NCBI RefSeq assembly: GCF_013375035.1
Contig: NZ_CP056032.1
Span: 5,702,001 to 5,766,000, forward strand
Direction: 5' to 3'
Source: Spirosoma sp. KUDC1026
Lineage (GTDB): Bacteria > Bacteroidota > Bacteroidia > Cytophagales > Spirosomataceae
DNA: 64,000 nt
The notes beneath the pieces are model-generated. The model was not told the origin of the DNA, made no database searches, and saw only the letters and a list, made by a program, of their open reading frames with translations. Both the position numbers and the translations under genes were made by a program. Positions 27,733 through 35,665 of this stretch are shown here, piece after piece. Every line of letters starts with the position of its first letter. Position 1 is the stretch's first letter.

Positions 27733-28215
27733 TCATGCAGGCACGTAGCGTGTCACCTCACTGGGATCATCTACGTCCATTAACAGTCCCCGATTGGTTT
27801 TTTGTAAGACAGGATGCACGAAATCCGGAGCAATTTCGGCCAGCGGCACGAGCGTAAAGCGTCGCTGGTGCAGGTATGGATGCGGCACAGTCAGTGTAGA
27901 CGTTTGCCAGACGAGCTGGTCGTAATACAGTACGTCAATATCGATTACCCGTGCCCCCCATTTCTCAAGCCGAACGCGTCCCAGCTCCTGCTCGATCGCC
28001 TGCGTTTGTTGCAACAATTCCTCCGGTTTCAGGTCCGTTTCAACCGCCAGCACCTGATTCAGATATGACGGTTGATCCGTAACGCCCCAGGGTGCCGTTT
28101 CATACAATCCCGATGCCCGAACAACGCTCCCCACCCGGCCATTAATGAGTTGGGCCGCCCGGACCAACGTAGCCACCCGGTCACCAAGATTAGCGCCAAG
28201 AAGGAGATAGGTCAT
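27733..28215 (-). CDS. folK: 2-amino-4-hydroxy-6-hydroxymethyldihydropteridine diphosphokinase
   Basis: 160 residues, the size of FolK (HPPK), which transfers pyrophosphate from ATP to the pterin in folate synthesis. Hallmarks are LLLGANLGDRVATL (start of the family motif, GxNxGd), YETAPWGVTDQPSYLNQVLAVET, and RWGARVIDIDVLYYD-like WGARVIDIDVLYYD with the catalytic Asp pair and PHPYLHQRRFTLVPLAEIAP. The start is directly preceded on the minus strand by repeat element C, so the mRNA hairpin touches the start codon. Probably cotranscribed with the SUMF1-domain gene upstream on the same strand. Confidence 0.94.
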   Translation of the reverse strand: MTYLLLGANLGDRVATLVRAAQLINGRVGSVVRASGLYETAPWGVTDQPSYLNQVLAVETDLKPEELLQQTQAIEQELGRVRLEKWGARVIDIDVLYYDQLVWQTSTLTVPHPYLHQRRFTLVPLAEIAPDFVHPVLQKTNRGLLMDVDDPSEVTRYVPA

Positions 28216-28286
28216 AAAGAGCGAAAGAGCGAAAGAGTGAAAGAGTGAAGCCTCCGGGAAATCACTCTTTCACTCTTTCGCTCTTT
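28216..28286. repeat. AAAGAGYG-type hairpin element C (SUMF1-folK spacer)
   Basis: The cleanest copy. Left arm is four 8-bp units (AAAGAGCG x2, AAAGAGTG x2) plus A, right arm three complementary units; 25 bp of each pair perfectly (28224-28248 against 28262-28286) around a 13-nt loop (28249-28261). The element begins one base after the folK start codon (minus strand) and ends four bases before the SUMF1 stop. Confidence 0.92.
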
Positions 28287-28290
28287 AAAT

Positions 28291-29304
28291 TTAATAGTCC
28301 TTGATTGGTTGAATATCGTAGTACGTCTTAATCTCCTCGGCGCTGGGCGCTTTGGCAGGACGCACGATCCGGAAGCCAACGAATGAAGCCGATGTCAGCC
28401 ACCAGTCGCTTTTGGGGCTCTGTGGGTCGAGCACCTTCCAGGCTGGTGCCGACGGCGTCCGGGCCGCCGAACGTAACACCTCGGGTTCATCATCCCAGGA
28501 GCCCCCGCGAACGGAATTAGGATACAGCTGGGTGGTTGGCGCGTAAGGTTCTTTTACAGCCCCGCTGGCAACCTGCTTGTAGTAATCCGGGATATACTGG
28601 TCCTGCGTCCATTCCATGACGTTACCGTGCATATCGTACAACCCAAAGGAGTTTGGCTTCTTCGTACCTATTTTCTTGTACGACCCGTTACTGTTGCCTT
28701 TGTAAACCGCATACTCCCCCAACTGCTTGGGGTCATTTCCGAATGAATAGGCCAGCGTTGCGTTTTTGTCGTTGCCCCGGCAGGCGTATTCCCATTCGGC
28801 TTCGGTTGGCAGGCGGTAAAACACACCCGTCTTTGCATACAGCCACGCACAGAATTTAATGGCGGCATACTGCGTCATGTTGATAGCCGGATAGCCAGCC
28901 CGGCCCATTCCAAACGACATGTCGACATAAGGCGGACTTGGTCGGGTGGTTGCGTCCGTTTTATTCAGATTCGCGTCCGTTTGGGTGTACTTGGCGGCCA
29001 TCTCCTTTTCCATATTCGTGAAGGCAAACAGATCGTACAAATCCCAGGTTACTTCGTATTTCCCCATGTAAAACGGCTCGATCGTTACGCCATGTACAGG
29101 TTCCTCGTCGGCCTGATGTCCTTTCTGATCGGGCAGACTTCCAATCAAACCCTTGCCGCCCGGAATGGCGACCATGGCGTAAACCTGGTTACTACCGGGA
29201 ATGACCTGAGTGTATGATTTAAAGTCAGTTGTGGTTTGTGCGGCTGCGTTTTTGCCCCACAACATCGTTATGAGTACGGCTATCAGGAGATGTTTCGATT
29301 GCAT
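28291..29304 (-). CDS. SUMF1/formylglycine-generating-enzyme-fold protein, secreted
   Basis: 337 residues with a signal peptide (cleavage near AAAQ). The fold of the SUMF1/FGE-sulfatase family is seen: VPIPGG-like VAIPGGKGLIGS, EPVHGVTIEPFYMGKYEVTW, the Trp-rich YRLPTEAEWEYACRG, LYDMHGNVMEW, and SVRGGSWDDEPEVLRSAAR near the C-terminus. In genuine formylglycine-generating enzymes the corresponding segment carries the catalytic cysteines; here Asp and Leu stand in those places, so it is probably not a sulfatase-activating enzyme. Gliding proteins GldJ/GldK share this fold without cysteines, so an envelope structural or binding role is possible. No sulfatase gene nearby. Confidence 0.85.
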   Translation of the reverse strand: MQSKHLLIAVLITMLWGKNAAAQTTTDFKSYTQVIPGSNQVYAMVAIPGGKGLIGSLPDQKGHQADEEPVHGVTIEPFYMGKYEVTWDLYDLFAFTNMEKEMAAKYTQTDANLNKTDATTRPSPPYVDMSFGMGRAGYPAINMTQYAAIKFCAWLYAKTGVFYRLPTEAEWEYACRGNDKNATLAYSFGNDPKQLGEYAVYKGNSNGSYKKIGTKKPNSFGLYDMHGNVMEWTQDQYIPDYYKQVASGAVKEPYAPTTQLYPNSVRGGSWDDEPEVLRSAARTPSAPAWKVLDPQSPKSDWWLTSASFVGFRIVRPAKAPSAEEIKTYYDIQPIKDY

Positions 29305-29371
29305 TTTTCGTTTCAGACAAAAAGGGTTGATCCTCTTTAAAAGCTAAAAGTACGAACGATCTCCTTTGTTG

Positions 29372-29379
29372 TACCTTTG
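29372..29379 (+). promoter_or_regulatory. Bacteroidota -7 element before the DUF4160 gene
   Basis: TACCTTTG matches TAnnTTTG exactly, 16 bp before the ATG at 29395. No TTG at the expected -33 distance, so the promoter call is moderate. It would give a very short leader for the two-gene unit that follows. Confidence 0.5.
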
Positions 29380-29394
29380 TAAAAAATAACCAGG

Positions 29395-29643
29395 ATGCCC
29401 GAACTCTTCAGGTTTTATGGAATGCGGTTCTTCTTTTACAGTAATGAACACCTTCCGGTTCATGTACACGTACGTAATGCTGATGGAGATGCCAAATTCG
29501 CTCTTAACCCTATTTTATTGATTGAGAATAATGGCATGAAATCCAAAGACCTCAAAATTGCGGAAGGTATAATCGAAGAAAATACTGACGTAATCAATAA
29601 CCGCTGGAAAGAATATTTTGGCGATAAAAACGAATTAAAATGA
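29395..29643 (+). CDS. DUF4160 family protein
   Basis: 82 residues. Matches the DUF4160 pattern, RFYGMRFFFYSNEH and HVHVRNADGDAKFALNP, with the strong HxPxHVHV motif near residue 19-25 that looks like a metal or phosphate site. The gene overlaps the next one by four bases (ATGA), typical of translational coupling. DUF4160 and DUF2442 genes commonly occur as adjacent pairs; many such pairs are called toxin-antitoxin-like, but I know of no proven activity for them. Base composition is more AT-rich than neighbours (for example AAAATTGCGG and TAATCAATAACC), so recent transfer is possible. Confidence 0.85.
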   Translation: MPELFRFYGMRFFFYSNEHLPVHVHVRNADGDAKFALNPILLIENNGMKSKDLKIAEGIIEENTDVINNRWKEYFGDKNELK

Positions 29644-29867
29644 GCCGTCTTACTGCCTCAAACGTCTGGTTTTCAGAAAACAGGATTTTTATGGAGCTGT
29701 CTGACGGCCGAATTATTGGTTGCCCCACGCAGTGGTTTCCTCGTCTTGATAAAGCGCCTATAGAGCAGAAAAATAAATGGGAGCTTATTGCAGGAGGAAC
29801 TGGTGTACATTGGGAAGACCTTGATGAAGATTTGTCCGTGGAAGGTATGCTTACTTTCCGCAAATAA
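29640..29867 (+). CDS. DUF2442 family protein
   Basis: 75 residues, starting inside the stop of the DUF4160 gene. The hallmarks are ASNVWFSENRIFMELSDGRIIGCPTQWFPRL, followed by WELIAGGTGVHWEDLDEDLSVEGML, a small DNA-binding-like or regulator-like fold. It is the usual partner of DUF4160. The stop is seven bases before the ABC-F gene, so all three could be on one message, although the ABC-F gene is a separate housekeeping function. Confidence 0.85.
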   Translation: MSRLTASNVWFSENRIFMELSDGRIIGCPTQWFPRLDKAPIEQKNKWELIAGGTGVHWEDLDEDLSVEGMLTFRK

Positions 29868-29873
29868 GTAATT

Positions 29874-31763
29874 ATGAATTACCTCTCAGCCGAAAATTTA
29901 ACCAAGTCATACGGCGACCGTATTCTGTTCCGTAATCTCACCTTCGGGATCAATCGGGGCGATAAGGTCGCTATTGTCGGCGCAAACGGCTCCGGCAAAA
30001 CCACCCTCCTGTCTATCCTGGCGGGGGCTGTTCCACCCGAAGAAGGCGTCGTCAGTCACCGGAAAGACATCAGCATTGGCTACCTTGATCAGCAACCCGA
30101 TCTGAACGATGCGTTGACCGTCATGGAAGTAGTGCTGGCGGGCGAAAGTGCCCAGCTCGATGCCGTACGTGCCTACGAACAGGCACTGGTAAGCGACGAC
30201 CCGAACGCACTCGAACGGGCCATGAGCGATATGGAAAAGCTCGAAGCCTGGGATTATGAAGCCCAGATCCGGCAAATTCTGGGTGAACTCGGTATTCAGG
30301 ACGTCGACCAACGGGTTGGCTCACTCTCGGGTGGACAGCGGAAACGGGTGGCACTGGCAAGGGTGCTGATTCAGAATCCCGATCTGCTGATTCTGGATGA
30401 GCCCACTAACCACCTCGACCTGGAAGCCATTGAGTATCTGGAAAGCTTCCTGAATACCAACAATGGTACGTTGCTGATGGTATCTCACGACCGTTACTTC
30501 CTGGATCGGGTCTGTAACCAGATTGCGGAACTGGATGGAGGTCAATTATACACCTACAAAGGAAACTACGCGTATTTCCTCGAAAAGAAGGATGAGCGCG
30601 AAGCGGCAGCGGCATCAGAGCTGGCGAAAGACCGTAATACGTTCCGGCGGGAGCTGGAATGGATGCGTCGCCAACCCAAGGCACGGGGTACGAAGGCCCA
30701 GTATCGGATCGACGCGTTTGAAAACCTGAAAGAAAAAACCAGCGGAAAACGGAACGACGGCGAACTGGACCTGAACCTGCGCATGACCCGGCTAGGCAGC
30801 AAGATTCTGGAAGTGGAAAACCTAAGTAAGCGTTTTGGCGACAAGGTGCTGCTCGATCATTTTACCTACACCTTCAAACGGTTCGACCGCGTTGGCCTGA
30901 TTGGCAAGAACGGCATGGGTAAAACCACGCTGATGAATATGCTGACGGGCGAGCTTCGGCCCGACTCCGGCAAGATTACAACGGGAGGAACCGTCAAATT
31001 TGGCTATTACACGCAGAACGAACTGGATTTACCCGAAAATCAGCGGGTTATCGACGTTGTGCAGGATGTAGCTGAAGTGATGAAACTGGCGAATGGCGAT
31101 ACCGTTACGGCAACGCAACTGCTCAGTCGTTTCCTCTTCGACCGCGCCAAGCAATACGATTACGTAGCGAAACTAAGCGGGGGCGAAAAACGACGGCTTC
31201 AGCTGCTGCTGGTGCTCGTGCAGAACCCGAACTTCCTGATTCTTGACGAGCCGACTAACGATCTCGATATCACGACGCTGAACGTACTGGAAGACTTTCT
31301 GCTGAGCTTCGGTGGCTGTGTGCTGATCGTTACCCACGACCGCTATTTCATGGACCGGCTGGTCGACCACGTATTTGTGCTGGAAGGTGAGGGCAAAGTG
31401 CGCGATTATCCTGGTAACTACACCGATTATCGCGAATGGCGCGACGCCCAACCCAAACGTATTACGGCATCAGACAATACCCGGAAGGAGCCCACATCTG
31501 CCGCCAGTAGTACCAAGACTCAATCGGCGGATTCGGCGAGCAACACGGTCAAAAAGAAGCTGTCTTTTAAGGAAATGAAGGAGTACGAAACGCTCGAGAA
31601 GGATATCGAGTTACTGGAACAGCGCAAAACCGAAGTTGTCGAACTGCTCAACGCCGGTGGTCATCACGAGCAACTGACCGCCTGGGCGCGCGAAATTGAA
31701 CAGATTGATCAGGATGTAGCCCAAAAATCAGACCGCTGGCTGGAGCTGGCAGAATATATTTAA
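29874..31763 (+). CDS. uup: ABC-F family ATPase, Uup type
   Basis: 629 residues with two ATP-binding cassettes and no membrane domain, as in ABC-F translation factors. First cassette: Walker A GANGSGKTT, signature LSGGQRKR, Walker B LLILDEPTNHLDLEA. Second: GKNGMGKTT, LSGGEKRRLQ, LILDEPTNDLDI. A linker (about 240-290) rich in Arg/Lys joins them. The C-terminal part (about 555-629; KKLSFKEMKEYETLEKDIELLEQ) is a basic coiled coil found in Uup but not in EttA. Uup is linked to ribosome function and DNA-related phenotypes in E. coli. Repeat element D follows directly. Confidence 0.9.
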   Translation: MNYLSAENLTKSYGDRILFRNLTFGINRGDKVAIVGANGSGKTTLLSILAGAVPPEEGVVSHRKDISIGYLDQQPDLNDALTVMEVVLAGESAQLDAVRAYEQALVSDDPNALERAMSDMEKLEAWDYEAQIRQILGELGIQDVDQRVGSLSGGQRKRVALARVLIQNPDLLILDEPTNHLDLEAIEYLESFLNTNNGTLLMVSHDRYFLDRVCNQIAELDGGQLYTYKGNYAYFLEKKDEREAAAASELAKDRNTFRRELEWMRRQPKARGTKAQYRIDAFENLKEKTSGKRNDGELDLNLRMTRLGSKILEVENLSKRFGDKVLLDHFTYTFKRFDRVGLIGKNGMGKTTLMNMLTGELRPDSGKITTGGTVKFGYYTQNELDLPENQRVIDVVQDVAEVMKLANGDTVTATQLLSRFLFDRAKQYDYVAKLSGGEKRRLQLLLVLVQNPNFLILDEPTNDLDITTLNVLEDFLLSFGGCVLIVTHDRYFMDRLVDHVFVLEGEGKVRDYPGNYTDYREWRDAQPKRITASDNTRKEPTSAASSTKTQSADSASNTVKKKLSFKEMKEYETLEKDIELLEQRKTEVVELLNAGGHHEQLTAWAREIEQIDQDVAQKSDRWLELAEYI

Positions 31764-31847
31764 TGAGCGAAAGAATGAAAGAGCGAAAGAGTAAATTTAC
31801 TATCACTCATTAATCGCTCTTTCACTCATTCGCTCTTTCGCTCTTTA
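31764..31847. repeat. AAAGAGYG-type hairpin element D (uup-dedA spacer)
   Basis: Begins one base after the uup stop (31761-31763) and ends three bases before the DedA ATG at 31851. Left arm has GCGAAAGAATGAAAGAGCGAAAGAG; right arm has CGCTCTTTCACTCATTCGCTC then CGCTCTTTA. Two parts pair in reversed order with small mismatches. Fills practically the whole spacer. Confidence 0.88.
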
Positions 31848-31850
31848 CTA

Positions 31851-32501
31851 ATGGATCAGATTATTGAGTTTTTCAGGTACTTACTCAACTCCGAAGAAAT
31901 CATTCAGACGGGGGGGCTAGTGCTGATTACCCTTATCATCTTTATTGAAAACGGAGTCATTTTCGGGTTTTTTCTACCCGGCGATTACCTCCTGTTTTTG
32001 TCCGGCGTCTTTGCGGGTACACGGCTGCTCGACGTATCACTCTGGTTACTACTGGCCTGTATTTTCGGTGCGGCCGTGCTCGGATCGCTCACCGGCTACC
32101 TGACGGGCTATTTCGCCGGCGGACGGCTGCAAAACCGCCCGGACTCCCTGTTATTCAAGAAAGAGTACATTACGAACACACGGGTTGCTTTTGAAAAATA
32201 CGGCACCAGCGCGCTCATCGTTGCCCGTTTTCTGCCTATTGTCCGCACGTTTGCTCCGGTGCTGGCAGGATTGATTCACATGGATTTCCGTCGCTTCATG
32301 CTGTATAACGTTACGGGGGGCGCAATCTGGGTCGTTACGCTGGTTGGCGGTGGTTTCTTCTTCGGCGAGCAGTTTCCCTGGATTATCAATTACGTTCACT
32401 GGATCATCATTTTCTTCCTCGGTGTTACCACGTTCACCGTCGTCCGCGGTTACCTGAACGCCCGGCGTGAACGGCGGGCCGAGAAAGCCAAACTGGAATA
32501 A
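31851..32501 (+). CDS. DedA family membrane protein
   Basis: 216 residues, SNARE-associated/DedA family, which includes undecaprenyl-phosphate and phosphatidylethanolamine flippases. Hallmarks: IFIENGVIFGFFLPGDYLLFLSGVFAG near the N-terminus, and VARFLPIVRTFAPVLAGLIHMDFRRFMLYNVTGGAIWV near 125-160. About five hydrophobic segments, with the reentrant-loop arrangement expected of the family, and a basic tail (NARRERRAEKAKLE). Its stop codon lies inside a 25-bp perfect stem shared with the convergent gene spacer (32491-32545). Confidence 0.92.
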   Translation: MDQIIEFFRYLLNSEEIIQTGGLVLITLIIFIENGVIFGFFLPGDYLLFLSGVFAGTRLLDVSLWLLLACIFGAAVLGSLTGYLTGYFAGGRLQNRPDSLLFKKEYITNTRVAFEKYGTSALIVARFLPIVRTFAPVLAGLIHMDFRRFMLYNVTGGAIWVVTLVGGGFFFGEQFPWIINYVHWIIIFFLGVTTFTVVRGYLNARRERRAEKAKLE

Positions 32502-32545
32502 CAAAAGCGGCCAGTTATGAACTGGCCGCTTTTGTTATTCCAGTT
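32491..32545. terminator. Long bidirectional hairpin, 25-bp perfect stem
   Basis: Left arm 32491-32515 and right arm 32521-32545 are exact reverse complements around the loop TATGA. The left arm contains the DedA stop (32499-32501). Poly-A and poly-T stretches inside the stem allow termination from both convergent genes. Much longer than a normal intrinsic terminator. Confidence 0.85.
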
Positions 32546-32561
32546 ATGTTCTATGTCCTCC

Positions 32562-34997
32562 TTAGTTGCGTAGTGGCTTTCCGCCCGTCAGCAGACTCTG
32601 AATCCGCTCCAGCGTTTTCTTCTCACCGCTCAGCGACAGGAAGGCTTCGCGTTCCAGATCGAGCAGGTATTGTTCGGATACGTTTTGAGGAGCACTCAGA
32701 TCTCCACCGCAGATGACATACGCCAGCTTGTCAGCAATTTTGGCGTCGTGGTCGGATATATAACGACCCATTTTCATGGCCGTTATTCCAGCTTTGAAGA
32801 GCGCGATTCCCGTTTTACCCTGTACTTTAATATCCGCGCGTGGCTTGGGTTGCGTATAGCCATTTTCTGACAGTTCAATAGCAGCCTGCTTGGCTTCGGC
32901 AATCAGACGGCTCCGGTTCAGTACAATCTGATCGGTTGACCGCAGATAACTCATTTCCAGCGCTTCCTGCGCCGAAGTAGAGACCTTCGCCGTAGCAATG
33001 TTCATAAAGATGTTTTGCAGAATGTTCAGCTCAGGATCACCAGACTGGTACAGATCCGACGCCCGGGCGGCCATTTCTTTCGTTCCGCCACCAGCCGGAA
33101 TCAAACCGACACCGACTTCAACCAGTCCCATATACGTTTCGGCGTGAGCAACGGCCCGGTCTGAATGCAGTACGGCCTCGCAGCCTCCCCCCAACGTCAG
33201 TGTATGCGGAGCGACGATAACCGGGATGGACGAATATCGGATGCGTGCAATCATCTTCTGGAACTGCGCAATCATCAGATTCACCTCATCAAACTCCTGC
33301 TCAATAGCAAACATGAACAAAGCGCCCAGGTTTGCTCCCGCCGAGAAGGCCGCTGTATCGTCGTTCCCAATCACCAGGCCCCGGAAATCTTTCTCGGCCA
33401 TCGAAATACCCTTCATGACCGCTTCCAGCACTTCGGGACCGAAGGTGTTCATCTTACTCCGGAACTCGACGTTTAGAATCCCGTCACCCAGGTCAATAAT
33501 GTTGGCTCCTTTATTTTTCCAGACAACGTTATTCGACAAGTTTTCGAGAATCGTAAATGATTCGGTGCCCGGAATGGCTTTGTAGCTTTTACTCGGAATG
33601 TCGTAATACTTACGGATGCCGTTCTCGATCTTGTAAAAACTATCGAAACCCGCGTCCAGCATGTCATACACCCACTGAGCGGGTTTCTGACCGAGCGCTT
33701 CAATCAGTTCTACACCCTTGCGAACACCGATAGCATCCCAGGTTTCGAATAGGCCCAGCTGCCAGCCGAAGCCAGCCGTAATGGCGGCATCAACGCGATA
33801 CAGTTCGTCTGAAATTTCGGGGATGCGATACGTAGCGTACCGGAATCCGTCGGCAAAGGTCCGGCGATAAAACTCACCCGCTTTGTCTTTCCCGTCGATT
33901 AAAACGGGGAACCGCTGCCGCAGGTTGTCAATCGCTTTGGTACTTTCGAGCGTAGCGAATTTGACCTTAGCAGAAGGTTTGTATTCGTAACTCTTGAGGT
34001 CCAGCGCCAGAATTTCCGTCTTGCCGTTGGCATCCTTCGTTTTCTTATAGTACCCCTGCCCCGTCTTATCGCCAAGCCACTTGTTCTCCATCAGCTTGAC
34101 TACCGATGACGGCAGTTCAAACGACGCCCGCGACTCGTCGTGCTCCATCTTGACGAGGTTACTGGCAACGTTTACCGTTGTATCCAGCCCCACTACGTCC
34201 GATAGCCGGAACGTGCCCGATTTAGGCCGCCCAACGACAGGTCCCGTCAGTTTATCTACTTCCTCAACGGTCAACCCCAGTTCTTCGGCCACCCGAATCG
34301 TCTGAATCAGCGATTGAATACCCAGCCGGTTAGCGATGAAACCGGGTGTGTCCTTGCACAACACTGTCGTTTTGCCGAGATACAAATCGCCGTACTTCAT
34401 CAAGAAATCGATTACGGCCGGATCGGTGTCCGGACCAGGAATAATTTCCAGCAGACGCAGGTAACGAGGTGGGTTGAAGAAGTGCGTTCCGCAGAAGTTC
34501 TTTTTGAAATCGTCGCTCCGGCCCTCCGTGAGCAGGTGCATCGGAATCCCCGAGGTGTTCGATGTAATCAGTGTGCCGGGCTTGCGGTATTGCTCAATAC
34601 GTTCGTACACCGACCGTTTGATGTCCAGCCGCTCCACAACCACTTCAATAATCCAGTCGTAAGCGGTAATCTCTTTCAGATTATCGTCGAAGTTGCCCAG
34701 CTTGATCCGACTGGCGAACTTAGCACTGTACAACGCGGCCGGACTAGCTTTCAACATCGTCTGAAACGCGTCGTTCACAATGCGGTTACGTACCACGGGA
34801 CTTTCAGTAGTCAGTCCTTTGGCCTGTTCGGCGGCATTAGGTTCTTTCGGCACGATGTCCAGCAGCAGAACATCAACGCCAATATTGGCAAAGTGAGCTG
34901 CAATGCGCGAGCCCATAATACCCGACCCCAGCACGGCCACTCGCCGGATAGTACGATTCTTGACTTGGGTTTTAGGTTTTTCCAGGGTTGCTTCCAT
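32562..34997 (-). CDS. 3-hydroxyacyl-CoA dehydrogenase / enoyl-CoA hydratase fusion (FadN-like order)
   Basis: 811 residues, two enzymes in one chain for fatty acid beta-oxidation. The N-terminal NAD-binding domain has VAVLGSGIMGSRIAAHFANIGVDVLLLDI (near 18-46), the catalytic His-Glu region around LRLLEIIPGPDTDPAV and KDTPGFIANRLG, then a 3HCDH C-terminal dimer domain near 215-400. The crotonase-like hydratase domain is in the C-terminal half (PVIVAPHTLTLGGGCEAVLHSDRAVA; acidic catalytic region near VGLVEVGVGLIPAGGGTKEMA). The dehydrogenase-first order is that of FadN/FadB-like proteins of Bacillus rather than E. coli FadB. Its thiolase and acyl-CoA dehydrogenase partners are not in this window. 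Confidence 0.92.
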   Translation of the reverse strand: MEATLEKPKTQVKNRTIRRVAVLGSGIMGSRIAAHFANIGVDVLLLDIVPKEPNAAEQAKGLTTESPVVRNRIVNDAFQTMLKASPAALYSAKFASRIKLGNFDDNLKEITAYDWIIEVVVERLDIKRSVYERIEQYRKPGTLITSNTSGIPMHLLTEGRSDDFKKNFCGTHFFNPPRYLRLLEIIPGPDTDPAVIDFLMKYGDLYLGKTTVLCKDTPGFIANRLGIQSLIQTIRVAEELGLTVEEVDKLTGPVVGRPKSGTFRLSDVVGLDTTVNVASNLVKMEHDESRASFELPSSVVKLMENKWLGDKTGQGYYKKTKDANGKTEILALDLKSYEYKPSAKVKFATLESTKAIDNLRQRFPVLIDGKDKAGEFYRRTFADGFRYATYRIPEISDELYRVDAAITAGFGWQLGLFETWDAIGVRKGVELIEALGQKPAQWVYDMLDAGFDSFYKIENGIRKYYDIPSKSYKAIPGTESFTILENLSNNVVWKNKGANIIDLGDGILNVEFRSKMNTFGPEVLEAVMKGISMAEKDFRGLVIGNDDTAAFSAGANLGALFMFAIEQEFDEVNLMIAQFQKMIARIRYSSIPVIVAPHTLTLGGGCEAVLHSDRAVAHAETYMGLVEVGVGLIPAGGGTKEMAARASDLYQSGDPELNILQNIFMNIATAKVSTSAQEALEMSYLRSTDQIVLNRSRLIAEAKQAAIELSENGYTQPKPRADIKVQGKTGIALFKAGITAMKMGRYISDHDAKIADKLAYVICGGDLSAPQNVSEQYLLDLEREAFLSLSGEKKTLERIQSLLTGGKPLRN

Positions 34998-35053
34998 ACT
35001 ACGGAAAAAGCGACGTTGAGAGTATAACAGGAAGCGTTTGTGGCGCTATCCTT

Positions 35054-35653
35054 CTACAAAATATCCTCGTCCCGCTCTTGGTTTAGTTTAGTTAATTCAT
35101 CTACATCGTTGAGATCCTTCGGACTGCCCACTTTTTTCTTTTCAGTAATCAGATCATTAAGCTGAATTACTTTGAAAGGGATATCATCGAACACTACGTC
35201 AATAGCCCGTTCGTAGCAGGCATCGAAGTCTGTTTCGGCAAATGCTTTCAGACTGTATCCCATATTCAGCGTAAAACCATGCTTACCAACTGCTACCGAC
35301 GTCCAGCCAAACAGCAATGGCACGTCCTTCAGGTAATCAGCGCCAGCGACTCCGTTTTCTTTAAGCGCCTGAATCAAGCTAGTCTTATTGAGCGAATCTG
35401 ACCGTAACCAAAGGTCCATGTCCTGTGTCGTTCTGACATGACCATGAACTACACCTGCCGTACCGCCAACCAGCATAAACTTGACGTCATAACGATTCAG
35501 GCTCTCCAGCAACTGCTGTACGTCCCGATCAGTGATATCCATAGATTTTGCCCGGTTTTTCGGATTAGCATGATAAAGTTTTGATGCCAGTGCCATTAGC
35601 CGGGTAAACGCTTTCAGTCTGTTTTCCGCGTTATGGTTGATAGTAACTGGCAT
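35054..35653 (-). CDS. Nucleotidyltransferase-like (MNT/DUF6036-type) protein
   Basis: 199 residues from ATG 35653; a shorter start at 35542 (MDITDRD...) fits the core domain better and gives 162 residues. The core has MLVGGTAGVVHGHVRTTQDMDLWL, the GGT...D-x-D pattern of the minimal nucleotidyltransferase fold; the acidic pair would bind metal. The second part (KAFAETDFDACYERAIDVVFDDIPFKVIQLNDLITEKK) is like many solitary MNT proteins of unknown substrate. It follows the marR gene by 12 bp on the same strand, but no HEPN antitoxin-type partner is next to it. Confidence 0.7.
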   Translation of the reverse strand: MPVTINHNAENRLKAFTRLMALASKLYHANPKNRAKSMDITDRDVQQLLESLNRYDVKFMLVGGTAGVVHGHVRTTQDMDLWLRSDSLNKTSLIQALKENGVAGADYLKDVPLLFGWTSVAVGKHGFTLNMGYSLKAFAETDFDACYERAIDVVFDDIPFKVIQLNDLITEKKKVGSPKDLNDVDELTKLNQERDEDIL

Positions 35654-35665
35654 GACGTATCGGGA

